A stretch of DNA of 64,000 bases from Molossus alvarezi (taxonomy: Eukaryota > Chordata > Mammalia > Chiroptera > Molossidae). Positions 44,897 through 56,300 of this stretch are shown here, piece by piece. Both the position numbers and the translations under genes were made by a program. The DNA lies in NCBI GenBank assembly GCA_037176705.1, contig CM073894.1, positions 31,145,501 to 31,209,500 of the forward strand, read 5' to 3'. The notes under the pieces were generated by a model. It was given only the letters and a program-made list of their open reading frames with translations, was not told where the DNA came from and made no database searches. Each line of letters opens with the position of its first letter. Within the stretch, counting starts at the first letter, position 1.

Positions 44897-45222
44897 TTTT
44901 TTTTCTTATCTTTATTGTTATATTACACATTTTTTTTTCTCCCCATTGACACCCTCCTCCACACTCCCCTCCCACCATCACCGCATTGTGGTCTGTGTCC
45001 ATTGGCTATGCATATATGCATATAAGTTCTTTTTTTGCTTTACCACTTTCCACCCATCTCCCGCCTTCCCTCTAAGGTTTGTCAGTCTGTTCCCTACTTC
45101 CATGTCTTTGAATCTATTTTGTTCCTTAGCTTATTTTGTTCATTATATTCCACAAATAAGTGAGATCATGTGATACTTGTCTTTCTCTGACTGGCTTTTT
45201 TTGCTTAGCATAATACTCTCCA
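44897..45222 (-). mobile_element. L1 3' end, minus strand
   Basis: TATCTTTATTGTTATATTAC starts the reversed 3' UTR; CACAAATAAGTGAGATCATG is the antisense of the ORF2 tail. It ends abruptly after CATAATACTCTCCAG, where a second 3' UTR copy begins. Confidence 0.87.
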
Positions 45223-45385
45223 GTCCCCCGTCCCCCCCACCCCCCGCCTTCACCACCCTGTTGTCTGTGACCATTGATTATGTATATATGCATGCAAGTT
45301 CTTTGGTGTGGAAGTCGGGAACAGGCTGACAAACCTCAGAGGAAGGTGTGTGTGCGAGGGAAGGGAAAAGATAAACTAAAGAATT
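45223..45385. mobile_element. Rearranged L1 3' UTR with an inverted end
   Basis: 45223-45304 is again reversed L1 3' UTR (CACCACCCTGTTGTCTGTGA, ATTATGTATATATGCATGCA). 45305-45380 is the next upstream part of the 3' UTR but in the opposite, plus orientation (GGGAACAGGCTGACAAACCT, GAAAAGATAAACTAAAGAAT). The two halves meet around the shared AAAGAA(C/T)T motif, as in L1 5' inversion by twin priming. Confidence 0.72.
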
Positions 45386-45396
45386 CACTATATATA

Positions 45397-45453
45397 TTTT
45401 TTTCTTTATTGATTTCAGAAAGAGAAGAAGGAAGAGGGAGGGAGGGGAGGAGG

Positions 45454-45499
<46 letters not shown>

Positions 45500-45650
45500 C
45501 TGATGAAAAAGAACATCAACTGGCCGCCTCCTACATGCCCCCCACTGGGATTTGGGTCCACAACCCAGGATGTGCCCTGACTGGGAATCAAACCCGTAAC
45601 CTCTTGGTGCATGGGTTGATGCTCAACTACTGAGCCATTCTGGCCGGACT
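45397..45650 (-). mobile_element. VES SINE with long (GA)n
   Basis: Reverse copy with a GA microsatellite (45455-45495), AACTGGCCGCCTCCTACATG, CTGGGAATCAAACCCGTAAC and GAGCCATTCTGGCCGGAC. Confidence 0.9.
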
Positions 45651-45794
45651 ATTATTAAAATTACACTAACTAAAATAAAATGAGACTAGAACTTTGCCTT
45701 ACCAGTCCGTTGTTTTCATAAAACATGTTGAAACCTAGTTAAAAAGCTGAATGAATCCTTCGGCTTGTTTTGAAAAACAGAAAAGTCAAATAGT
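45651..45794. other. Short non-coding interval
   Basis: Nothing is recognised. Confidence 0.4.
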
Positions 45795-45985
45795 AAAAAT
45801 GGCATTGGATTCAAAGAACTGATTTTAATTCTTCGCTGCATTTCTGACTAGTAGTTTAATCACAAGATATTTAACTGTTCTGAAATTCAGAGGCTGTAAA
45901 AGGAAATCATAGCGTTTCTTTAAGTCTTAAGAAAATGTATTCAAAGGGTCTAATAGAGTCCCTGATAATAAATAGTCTCTCAATA
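45795..45985 (+). repeat. MIR SINE fragment
   Basis: TTTAATTCTTCGCTGCATTT, CTGACTAGTAGTTTAATCAC, ATTTAACTGTTCTGAAATTC, TGTAAAAGGAAATCATAGCG and ATAGTCTCTCAATATGTGG follow the MIR order on the plus strand with heavy decay. Confidence 0.55.
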
Positions 45986-46718
45986 TGTGGTATTTTGCTG
46001 TCATCATGTTAACTAGAGGGGTAATCGTATGGTTCTTATAATTCTAGCTGATTGGCATCAAGAATTGCAACATTCTTCTTCCAAATCTCTTCTCGATTAC
46101 AAAACTGGAAACACTACCCATCACTGACTCAGGTTATGCTGTTCGAATGCTCCCAGTTACTTCCCTGGCTTCATTAACGCACCATGAAGTCCTTAAATTA
46201 AATAGGAGTAGAAGGTATAAAGATTAGTGTTCATTAATTACTTTAATTCTTGATGAGCACTTTGTTTTTGCTCCATTAAATTTCAATCAAAACTACAAGT
46301 GAAGGGAAGAAAAGGTAGTGGTTCCCATTCCATGAGAAGCCGGACGAGGCTACCTGAGCAAGAGTTCGGAAGAACAATGCGCTCCCTTCATCGAAGAATA
46401 TGTGCAGGACTTGGATTGTCAATTCTTTAATCTTCTCAACCATTAAACTTCCATTAAATGCTGTTAACTCTCGAGGAAAACCTAACTCTTTTACAGAAAG
46501 AGTTATGAGAACATCAGCACTTGACAAATTACTTCCTAATTATGCAATACTACTATTATGTTGTTATTGAGCCAATAAAATATATGGCTGAAACAGAGAT
46601 GAATCAAAGTGCAGAACCAGTGTATCTGAAAGGTGTGACATTGAATATGAGCTTCAGAATTTCTGCTTGGGGTAAGTATTCTTAAACGGTATACAAATAT
46701 TTAGATGAAAAGAGGAGG
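45986..46718. other. Unique-looking non-coding stretch
   Basis: A minus-strand frame of 83 codons (46276-46527) has a mixed composition but no recognised family. The interval is otherwise free of repeats. Confidence 0.4.
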
Positions 46719-46719
46719 T

Positions 46720-46754
<35 letters not shown>

Positions 46755-46757
46755 TTT
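46719..46757. repeat. (TTTA)n microsatellite
   Basis: About nine perfect TTTA units in a row. Confidence 0.97.
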
Positions 46758-46800
46758 TGTGCCAAGGTCTTGTGTATTTATAACCTTCTTCTTCTCTTTT

Positions 46801-46998
46801 AAATATGATTTTATTAATTTTTTAAGTGGAGAGAGAGATAGAAACATCAAAGTGAGAAACTGCCTGAATTAGCTCTCCCACACACCCCCTACTGGGAGTC
46901 AAGCCTGCAACCGGGGCATGTGGAATGACTGGGAATAAAACTTGGACCTCTTAGTCCATGGAAAAATGCTCAATCCACTGAGCCACACTAGCTGGGCC
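46801..46998 (-). mobile_element. VES SINE
   Basis: Reverse copy: GGAGAGAGAGATAGAAACAT, ACTGGGAGTCAAGCCTGCAA, TCCACTGAGCCACACTAGCT. The flanks AAATATGAT/CTTCTTAAA do not give a clear target-site duplication. Confidence 0.88.
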
Positions 46999-48149
46999 AT
47001 CTTCTTAAACACCTGTGTCTCTTCTTGCATATAAGGTCATGCGTGGTTGTCATAACTGGGAAAATGGTCAGAGGCCAGTAACTGCCATTAGCTTGTAAAG
47101 CACTGTACTTCTAAATTGAAGACTCATAGGGTGAGGATGGTTTTAAGTTGGAAAAGGAAAGAATCAACCAAGCATTATAAGTAATATTTGTGCAAGTTAC
47201 TTAGAAAGTATTTAATAAATGATAGCAGTGTTATAATTTTGCTCTTTGATATTTAATGTGCAAACTTTGAAGTCCCACAGCTGCCCCCAAAGTCAAGCAT
47301 CCAGCTCCTGGGCAGCCAGGCGGCATTCAGAGACCATTCCTTCAATTAGATGCCTCCTACTTAGAACAGGTACTTATTGCCAGTGGTGATAAGTTAATCA
47401 ACTAATGAGTCGATTAAAGAAGAATTAAAGTGTAAAACAGCAGGAAGGGGACTTGCTTTTAAAGATGCTGTAATACATAAGGTGAGGGCAGATCAGCTTA
47501 CTTACATTGCACCAGATCTGTCTAAAACAGAATCTTCTTGTGGCTCTTTTAGCTGGTGAATTCTGCTGAATTAGTTCACATAATCAATCTGTATGGCTGT
47601 TTACTATTGCCATAGAATAGTAAAACTTAGTCAATATTTTTTTCTTTTAATCCTTTGTAGGAGCCACTCTATGTTAGGAACTAAAGGGTTAGTAGGAGGA
47701 GGAAAAAAAAACAAAACACACAGATATAAAGTGTCTGGTGTCTTACTAATAGTGCCAAGATTATGTGGATCAATTGTACATTTAACTAACTTCCCTTGTA
47801 GCACTGTGCAGAAGAGCAAATGCATATAAACTGTTTTGACAATGTCTGCACGCTCTTTGAGTGATTCTTATGTTTGATGTTTATTATGTCTCTGAGGCAG
47901 TTCTTTTATTTGGAAACAACTTTTAAATTATAATGGAAATCAATGGATTTAATGATTAAAGGCACAAGTATTCTATCAGATGCACATTTTTCTAGAATGT
48001 ATATTTGTGATCAAATTGCTCAATATAGAACATTACTTAGAGACTGGAGACATGCTTATGCTAGTTCCAAAGATGTTTTAGACCAAGTAAAATTAGTTCA
48101 CATATTAGGGGAATCTCTTTCATATTCTGTCTTCATTACTTTCTACAAA
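46999..48149. other. Unique-looking non-coding stretch
   Basis: 47270-47440 has higher complexity and several TAAT-core sites (TTAATCAACTAATGAG, CGATTAAAG). A conserved regulatory element is possible but cannot be shown from one sequence. The open frame at 47943-48188 has no motif. Confidence 0.35.
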
Positions 48150-48262
48150 GAAAATCGTTATATAGTGTTATCCCACTTTTCAGATTAAGAAATCTGGGGT
48201 ACAGGACGATCATGAACCTTGTTCAAGTTCACAGAATTTTTAACTGGCCTCTCAAGAATTAA
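48150..48262 (-). repeat. Possible MIR SINE fragment
   Basis: GTGTTATCCCACTTTTCAGA, TTAAGAAATCTGGGGTACAG and CCTTGTTCAAGTTCACAGAA match the reversed MIR core order. Confidence 0.5.
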
Positions 48263-48697
48263 TATACTGATCTACTTGTATGTACTATTAATGACTGGGT
48301 TATGGTGCCAGTAAAAGTTTAAACTCGTATTGTGAGGAAGTTTTAATTTTTAAAAATATTGTTAATACCTTGTAGTAAAGGGTAACTTTAATGAAGCAAA
48401 TAATTTGCTTACCCTTCTGTCTAACTAGAATAAAGAAACAGGTGTGTTTGAAATTCCTTTACCATCTGACCTTATTTTAGTGGAATATGTTAAGATTTCA
48501 GTCTCTTTTCTGGAGATCAATACTGAATCTATATCACATTTGACAGCCATGAGTGACTTTCCTCTTGGATAGATCCTCCCCCTTAACTCTGATACAGTTA
48601 TTTCTATTTGTAAATCACTTTCCCACCCACATAATATTTTATGCTTAATTATATATACATATAGGAATAACTAGAGAAATCCCAACATGGTCTGGAA
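48263..48697. other. Non-coding stretch, nothing recognised
   Basis: AT-rich, with no repeat family or open frame of interest. Confidence 0.4.
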
Positions 48698-48874
48698 AAG
48701 TGGTTCTCAAACTTAGAATCATCAGAATTATTTGGAGGGCTTGTTCAGATTGCTGGGCTCAAATCAGGTTTCTGAGTTAGTAGGTCTGGAATGGGGTCCA
48801 AGAATTTGCCTTTCTAACAAGTTCTCAGGTGATGCTGATGATGCTGGTGGGGGGACCACACTTTGAGGAGAACT
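48698..48874 (+). mobile_element. MER5A (non-autonomous hAT-Charlie)
   Basis: The ends are AAGTGGTTCTCAAACTTAG and CACTTTGAGGAGAACTG, which are inverted repeats. Inside lie ATTATTTGGAGGGCTTGTTC, GATTGCTGGGCTCAAATCAG, GTAGGTCTGGAATGGGGTCC and CAGGTGATGCTGATGATGCT in MER5A order. This is an ancient element shared by placental mammals. Confidence 0.92.
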
Positions 48875-49371
48875 GGTGTAGAAGAAAGTAAATTCTTTGG
48901 AGAGGAAATGTCCTATGAAGTAATCACTATATGTACAATTTGGAGCAAGGTAATTTATTTCTATAAATATCAGTTAATTTAGCATAAAAAATCTATCAAC
49001 TCCACAATTCTACCTTGGGAAAGGTAAGTCCTTCAATGTATAAAATATAGCATTTCTCAGGTATTTAGATATTCTCTCTTGGAGTACTTAGTCATTTATA
49101 AAAGTATTATGTATCCTCTTTCTTTGTCCATTAGGTTACATATTGTTTGGAAAGTTTGTCATTCTTATCTTTCATTTTATTTCATTGACTTCTAATAATA
49201 AAGATCTATTTATTGATAGTCAAAATAAATATATTTCCTAGTGTTTTCTGCCTGTATATGTTCACTGAAGAAAGCCTTTGCCTCAATGTCAGGTACACAT
49301 CTACTCATATGTTCCACTTAATATCTGTTTTGATATTTATTATTTGATCAGTGAGATGCTATATAAGTAAT
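48875..49371. other. Non-coding stretch, nothing recognised
   Basis: AT-rich sequence before a compound microsatellite. Confidence 0.4.
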
Positions 49372-49372
49372 G

Positions 49373-49429
<57 letters not shown>
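49372..49429. repeat. (GT)n-(GA)n compound microsatellite
   Basis: About 10 GT units followed by about 18 GA units. It mirrors the CT-CA tract at 29605-29702 on the other strand sense. Confidence 0.95.
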
Positions 49430-49433
<4 letters not shown>

Positions 49434-49639
49434 TATGGAGATAAAAAGAAAGAATGCAAACCCAAATCAACTCCTCAGTAGATTGACTCATGTCCCACAT
49501 TAAGGATCTGACAGAAAAAGAACTGTGGTCATTTCTGGCAAAAAAAAAAAATAGTACTTACTTCAGTTCTTACCATTTTTCTGCAAATGATATTTAATCA
49601 AGGAGTACAAGGCACACCTAAAAAAGAAAAAACAGAAGA

Positions 49640-50262
49640 AACAATTAATTTTTAACAGATGAAGCAACCTATTTTATGAAGCTTAGCAATGGCCACAATA
49701 TTGAAGCTGTCACATGGGGATTTTAGAATAACTATGAATAGTATATTTTAAAACACAGTGGAAAAGAGAGAGCATGAGTGAACAAAAAAGTTATTTGATC
49801 AGTGATATGAAACTACTGAGAGAGCTAAATATAAATGTTAGATATAATCTAAGCCTGAAAACACTGGAATGGCATCTTTAAAGTACTAAAAAAAATTGTC
49901 AAATAAGGATTTTATACCCAGTAAATCTTTTCTAAAACAAAGTCAAATAATTTTTTTTTTTTTCAAATAAGCAAAAGCAGAGTGTTTTCGAGCAGATTGC
50001 ACTATAAGATAGGCAAAAGAATGTTCTTACGGCCGAAGCAGTACGATTTCAGGTTACAATCTTGATCTGTGCAAATAAATGAAGAGTGGCAGAAATGATG
50101 AAAATGAAAATAAATAGAAAATACTTTATTTACTTAATTTTAATTGCTTCAAATGCATTAATGTAAAAACAGTAATAACACTATGGTGCTCATACAGTAT
50201 TTAGAATTAAAGTATATGACAACAATGAAAAATTATGTGAGAATACATAATAATACATTTTA
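49640..50262 (+). mobile_element. Ancient L1M fragment
   Basis: GGGGATTTTAGAATAACTAT, AAAGTACTAAAAAAAATTGT, AAGGATTTTATACCCAGTAA, a decayed CAAATAAGCAAAAGCAGAGT region, GAAGAGTGGCAGAAATGATG, and AAAGTATATGACAACAATG form the usual order of an old L1M segment on the plus strand. Confidence 0.7.
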
Positions 50263-50897
50263 AACTTATTCACAAAGCTGTATGTCACAGATTTATACAC
50301 ACACACATTTATGCATACTAATATATGTTTATATATTTAGTACATATACTGTGTATATATATATATATTCATGATATTAGTATTCCTTAGATATTTACTT
50401 CCTTTTTGTTGAAACATTAATTTTCTGAAAGGTGTGTGTTAAACTTTATATGACACCTTATTGCTTCTATTGAATTTTTTCAAATGATTTTATTCAATTC
50501 TCAGTTGATATTTTATTTCAAAATTTATTCTGTTTATTTTTCTTTTTTTGTCACTGAATAAACAAATGTTTGAATATTAAACATACTATTTTTAAGTTTC
50601 CAGTTGGTTATATCTTACATTTAAAAATTCATGCTTAGGTTTCTCTATGTAATTTTAATAACCATATTAATATTTATATTTTCCATCAAATAAGCATGAA
50701 CTTTCATTCATAATAACCTCCTGTTCCCCCCTTTTTTCAGCCCCTAATTATAGTTTTTAAAATTTAAATTCTACATTGTTATGGTTATTTTTACATTTTT
50801 ATAATCAGTTCAAAAAATTTTTTATGTAAGTTACATCCTTCAGAATGTATTTAACACTTGTGTTTTAATTGTTATTTTTGTTTTGTTTTGTTTTGTT
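50263..50897. other. AT-rich stretch ending in (TTTTG)n
   Basis: A pentanucleotide tract (about four TTTTG units) at 50877-50896 directly precedes the VES. Nothing else is recognised. Confidence 0.45.
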
Positions 50898-51140
50898 AAT
50901 CCTCACCCGAGGACATTTTTCCATTTTCTGTTCAAATAGAGTGGGAGGGAGAGAGAGAAAGAGAAAGAGAGAGAATAACATCGACATGAAAGGGACACAT
51001 CGAGTGGCTGCCTCCCTCACTACCCAACCAGGGCCGGGGACAAACTACAACCGAGGTACGGGCCCTTAGAGGGAACTGAACCTCAGGACTCTCTGGTCCG
51101 CAGGCCAATGCTCCAATCGCTAAGCCAAACTGGCCAGGGC
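50898..51140 (-). mobile_element. VES SINE
   Basis: Reverse copy of the CCTCGGGTGAGGA subfamily: AATCCTCACCCGAGGACATT, GA-rich tract, CATCGAGTGGCTGCCTCCCT, GGGGACAAACTACAACCGAG, GCCAAACTGGCCAGGGC. Confidence 0.93.
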
Positions 51141-51784
51141 CAGGGAAATATTTTAAATTTACCATAAAGGGTTGGTGTTTTCTTTCCTTTCATTTTTTTT
51201 TTTTTTCTTATATATCTTGTTTTAGAGCCTATAAAGCTCTTTGCATCTGATATATTAATCTTCCTTTCACTTAATGACATTTTCTGTATGATTTCTTTAT
51301 TTACTATCCTTCACTTTTTTTTTTTCATTAAGAAACTCTGGTTATACATATTAATGCTTCTATTTCTAGATACTCTTTTAACATTTTAATTTTATTTCCA
51401 TTTAATTTCTGCTTGATTCACTTTTGGGAAAATTTATTAACTTGATTTTTTAGCTCACACATTTTGTCATTTGGCTATATCCATTTGACTATCCAAGCTA
51501 TATATTAAGTTCTTTATTTCAATAATTATTTTTATTTAAATGCCCATATCACTGCTTGCATCATCTTTAAAGTTACCTGATGCTATTTTATGTTTTTTAA
51601 AGGATATTGTCTGTTTGAAAGTTCTGTTTTTTTCTGCACCATTAACTCTGCTTTCTCTGAGCTAGGTTGTTCAGTGTTTCCTATTTGTATATTCTTTGTG
51701 ATCCTGAGATATCTTAATACACCTTATGACTTCATACTACCCTGGGAGTCTTAGTTATATGCTTTCTTTTTTTTTTTTTTTTAA
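51141..51784. other. AT-rich non-coding stretch, nothing recognised
   Basis: Several poly(T) runs (51184-51206, 51316-51325, 51767-51781) and no gene. Confidence 0.45.
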
Positions 51785-51998
51785 ATATGTTTTTATTGTT
51801 TTTTGCTTTTTTTTTAGAGAGAGAGAGGAAGTTAGAGAGAGATAGAAACATCAATGTGAGAGAGAAACATTCATCGGCTGCCTCCTACACACCCCCTACT
51901 GGGCATCGAGCCTGCAACCTGGGCACGATCCCTGAATTGTACCAGGACCTCTCAGTCTATGGGACGATGCTCAATCCACTGAGCCACACTACCAGGCT
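51785..51998 (-). mobile_element. VES SINE
   Basis: Reverse copy: AGAGAGAGAGAGGAAGTTAG, CATCGGCTGCCTCCTACACA, GGCATCGAGCCTGCAACCTG, TCCACTGAGCCACACTACCA. Confidence 0.9.
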
Positions 51999-52984
51999 CT
52001 GTACATATTCTTACTAGCATTTCTTCCCGCTGGGCTTCAGGATTGGACTGGTGTTAAATGACCACTAGTAACACTGGACTGGTATGCTTGCTTGTTCTGT
52101 AGCAGAATGGGACTAGCAGTGCCCAAACACTAGAGGATGGAGAAAAGGTCACAAGTAGCAACTTCCCCCCCAACTTATTCTCCATTCTTGACACCTCGCT
52201 GCTTTCAGTTAGATGCCATCCTTGCCACCAATGTGTACCTTTGAACCCACCTTCCTTGTCTTTTCCTTCAGGGTTTCCACACTTGTTTGCAACTTACATG
52301 TTAATGACTTTTTATGTACATATTTTTAAAGTCTGCTATTGAAGGTGTTATATATTTTAGCACTTTCTTCATTTTATAACCTATGAAGAAAAACTTTCTT
52401 AATTTTCTGGAGCGAATGACAAAAAATGAAACATAAACATCGTTTCTGTGATTTCTTTCCCAACACACACACAGTTCTATTATTTGTACTGTTATGGTTG
52501 GACATTGTGCTGTTAAACGTAAGCTGTGAATCTCAAGGCTTCTTCCATAACAAAATCATGAATAATTTTTACTGTGGACAAATGAAATTTCTAGGCCATT
52601 TTCTTTTAAAATATTACAAGTAACACTGTTCAATTTAAAATTAAGGGTTATATATTTAATGTCTTTATTTTTTTAATATTTTAACTACCTAACTATACTT
52701 GTTAATTTAATTTTTAATGGGAATTATAGGTTTTTATCAAGATTTTCATTAGTTTTAACATATAATATTAAGTCTTCATTGTATATCCTTAATAGTGCCT
52801 TTTGAAATTTCTCTGAATAATCAAAAAAGTTTTGTTTTCAAAGAAAAATATATCAGATTTAATATAAAGTCAGACACAGTTGGGGAATGAAATCCTCTAA
52901 TATATTCCTCTAACTTGACTTAGATACCATTGTTGATTTAATTGGTGTTTTAAATTTATTCAACTTTTTAAAATGTTTACATAA
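51999..52984. other. Non-coding stretch, nothing recognised
   Basis: A plus-strand frame at 52426-52623 has no motif. No repeat family is recognised. Confidence 0.4.
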
Positions 52985-53062
52985 CATGCCCTTGAACAGG
53001 AGCACACCTTTGACCCTTTGGTCCATGGAACAAGCTCTAACCATTGAGCAAACTGGCCAGTG
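52985..53062 (-). mobile_element. VES SINE head fragment
   Basis: ATGCCCTTGAACAGGAGCAC, TTTGGTCCATGGAACAAGCT and AACCATTGAGCAAACTGGCC give only the reversed tRNA-like head. The tail half is missing. Confidence 0.75.
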
Positions 53063-53356
53063 CACTAACACACTTTTTACCATACACACAAAAAAGGATC
53101 TTACAAATAACCATTGTTTGTGACATTATGGTTTTTCCTTATTAGTTTAAATAGTAATGAATTAGACGAGAGAAAAAGAGAATTGACCTCTTTGATACTT
53201 AGAAAGAGATTTATTACATCTTATAATGTGGCCTATTTGTGACTGTTCTCTCAATGAGAGGGAACACAAGAATTATCCTCTCCCACAGAGATGTGCTAAA
53301 TGAAAGGTGCTAAGGGATGTGGAAAAGAACATGAAGGATTAAAAACAATGCTGGGC

Positions 53357-53575
53357 CCTGACCACTTTGGCTCAGCGGTTAGAGCCTCAGCCCGCAGACC
53401 GGAGGATCCTGGGTTCGGTTTCTGCTAAGGGCCCGCACTTTGGTTGCAGTTTGTTCCGGCCGGATTGGGGCATGTGGGTGGCGACCAGTGGATGTGTCTC
53501 TCTCTCTTCCTCCCTCTCACCCTCCCACTCTATCTGAAAATAAATGCAAAAAAAAAAAATGTCTCCAGGTGAGGA
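53357..53575 (+). mobile_element. Young VES SINE with perfect TSD
   Basis: CCCTGACCACTTTGGCTCAG head, box B GGGTTCGGTTTC, GCTAAGGGCCCGCACTTTGG, CT-rich tract, poly(A), ATGTCTCCAGGTGAGGA tail. TAAAAACAATGCTGGGC is repeated exactly at 53340-53356 and 53576-53592. Confidence 0.95.
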
Positions 53576-53592
53576 TAAAAACAATGCTGGGC

Positions 53593-56084
53593 TGCGAATG
53601 TTTTCTTCCCACTTTTGTTTACTCTTTGTGAATCATGCTTCATATAATTTGGATATCAAGTTTACTTATGGGTGGCACTGAAGTCAAAATATACTTTACA
53701 CAAATGAAAGAAAACTGGAAAAAGGCAGTGAAAACATGGCTCTGGGATAACATCGAAGCTTGTTTGTTTGTGAGATGTGGGAGCTTTGTAATTTAGAAAG
53801 CTCCTTGTGACGTATCAATGAACTGAAGACAGGATGCACTGTGTGCAAACAGTGCATGTATTGAGAGGGTGCGGTGCGCTGGGAGGGCCTCAGGAGGCAC
53901 CTGTGTGCAGAAACCTCAGGGAAGAGGCAGGCAGACAGCAGCTTTCGGAAACGAGACTTTTGATGTGTCGGTGACATGAAATTGATGGAGTTAGGTAGAA
54001 TAATGACTTAAACATGATTCCCTTCTCTCTTCAGACAGGCAGTATTTTGAGGGGCTCATTAGGCCTTATATGAAAAAAGGATTTAGCAAATTCCTTTTTT
54101 GTTTGTGTTAATCTTTTACAAAATAAACTAATTTTGATAGAGCCATGATGACTCTGCTTGGGAGTTAGCCGGATGTGGCGAACCTGGGAAGAAGCTGATC
54201 AGAATCACAGAGCCCTCGCTTGGGGAGAACCTGTACCGCGAGGCACTGCTGGGTGCCCGGGACACCCCGACTCATCTCTGGCCAAGCCCACCGCATTGAT
54301 TTAATTTCAAAGCAAGGCTTTCCGGGTTGATCCACCACCCTTCTCTTCACTACCTTGCATCCAAAATCTTTCTTTTGTAACAGCCGTGATTCTAGGCTCC
54401 CGGGGTGCTTCTGATGTCATGGCTTGTGGAGGAACATCACCGTAAACGTCCTAATGCAGAGAAGTGCATCAGCGGTTGCCGCAGTGTGCATGTATTGGTA
54501 GTCGCCAAGAGTCAGCCTTAGGGAAAATTTATATTTGTTATTTTTAATGTTTTCCCAGGGAATAAGGTTTTCTTTTGCATTTGCAGCGTTTGTGAGAAAG
54601 GTATATATGTGCCAATGACCTTTCCTGAGCTAATAAAGACTGAATAGCTGTTAAATGGGTCACCATACCATCAAAGACTCATGACTTTATATTTTAGTTT
54701 TAACTAGCATTGCAATTGATGTTTGGATAAGAAATCCTCTCTGTGTGTACGTGTGTATATACACATATTTCACTTACGCATGATTCTTTAATTCTCCAAC
54801 AGTGATCATCATGGTGTACCATCTAGCATTTTAAGATAAAAAAAAAAAAAATCAAGAAGAACAGGAATACATTTAGTAGTAAAAGGTATGAAACTGGGTG
54901 AAAAAGAGCTAAAGGAAAAGCTTTAAAAAGCTTGCTATCAAAATTTAAAAATACCCAGGTTTTAGATTGTTTGTGCGTCTGAAATAGTAGTAGAATTATC
55001 TTTGTCTCAGACTTTTACATGATCCTGCCCAGATAAGTTAGGGAAAGGAAGTTTCAGAAGTAATCTTTCTGTGAGGAAATGGTCTAGCTGACCTAATTAT
55101 GGGGTCTTTTTCTCTCTTCTACCACTTACTTGGAAGAAAGCTGCGTGGGAAGCAAAAATCCCTCTTCTCACTATGTTTTGCACATTGTCAGAATTTATTA
55201 ACACGGTATTTTCAGAAGAATGACAGGGTTATTAGACATTTCATGGCAGAAACTCAAAAACAATTTTGCATCCTGTTTGGTCAAAACTTGTAAAATTTTC
55301 AAGAACCACAGAAGCAAAAGTGGTCTTCCAATGCATGTGTTAAATACAGGCATGCCAATATTATAGAACTTGAGCCTGAGAGAGAAAATCAGAGAGTCAA
55401 GTGTAAAAAGTCATATTATGAATTAGCATGTGTGGGGTAGATGTTGTTATAATTTATGATAAACCAAGGATCACAGAAATATATGAATACTTTCATTTAG
55501 AAGGCCTAACCTATGGACACCCCATATGGAATATAATCTGTGTCCAAATCATGCCAGAAAAACTAGTTAAATATTTTTTTAAATTAAAGTAAATTTTATA
55601 AATGCAGCAGTAAATTGAGTTTCTTTTTCCATTGGTACGCAATACACTGGTCTAACTTTTTTCTAGTTTTGATGGATAGTTTCATTGAATCACTTTGGTA
55701 TGTATAATGTCAAGCGACATGGATAAAAAATAAAATAGTTTATTGGCACACTTATTAAAGAGCTTTTACAATTTAAACAAAAGCTATTGTGTTTCTACAA
55801 TGGACAGACTGTATATAGCTTAAGTTTTACAGTTCAGTTTTATTTTATTTTTATTTTATCCCCATGTTGCTATGTGCCCATGGTAAAAATTCTTTTATCT
55901 TGTATTCTCTGGTTTTAAATATATTTATTTAAAAAATCTATGAAAAAATTAATCTGTAGAACAAAGAAACAAGTTGAGAAAAGACAAAACACAGGTGACT
56001 TGGTTGGGAAAGCAGAAAATACTTGTTATATAGATATATATTTACATTAATATTTATACATTTGCCCAAGTAGTTCACTAATTC
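53593..56084. other. Unique-looking non-coding stretch
   Basis: G+C rises at 53.8-54.5 kb. A 93-codon minus-strand frame (53696-53977) and a 61-codon frame (54165-54350) have no recognised motif. No repeat family is recognised across 2.5 kb, which is unusual for this window. Confidence 0.4.
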
Positions 56085-56300
56085 AGTAAACATTTAATAA
56101 ATATCTATTAGTTTAGACATTTTGATAGATACCAGAAATGCAAAGATACTCTGTCCTTGAAGAGTATGAGACAAACAGAAGGAGAAAGATATAAAAATCT
56201 TTTGTGGACAGGAGTCAGGGCCATTTGACATAAGCTTGTGTACATTACAGTGAAGTACAAGCAGGGGTATGAGCAAATCCATTGGGGCGGATAAGAGGTG
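56085..56300 (-). repeat. Possible L2 fragment
   Basis: TTTAATAAATATCTATTAGT and GATAGATACCAGAAATGCAA, then a CTCTGTCCTTGAAGAGTATG region, resemble reversed L2 3' sequence. Diverged. The 149-codon minus-strand open frame overlapping it (56094-56543) is not a recognised protein. Confidence 0.35.

Noticed and set aside
46276..46527. 83-codon minus-strand frame; a loose resemblance to a cytokine-like helix was considered
   Set aside because: Spacing of conserved positions did not fit any cytokine family that I know, and no cysteine pattern or signal peptide is present.
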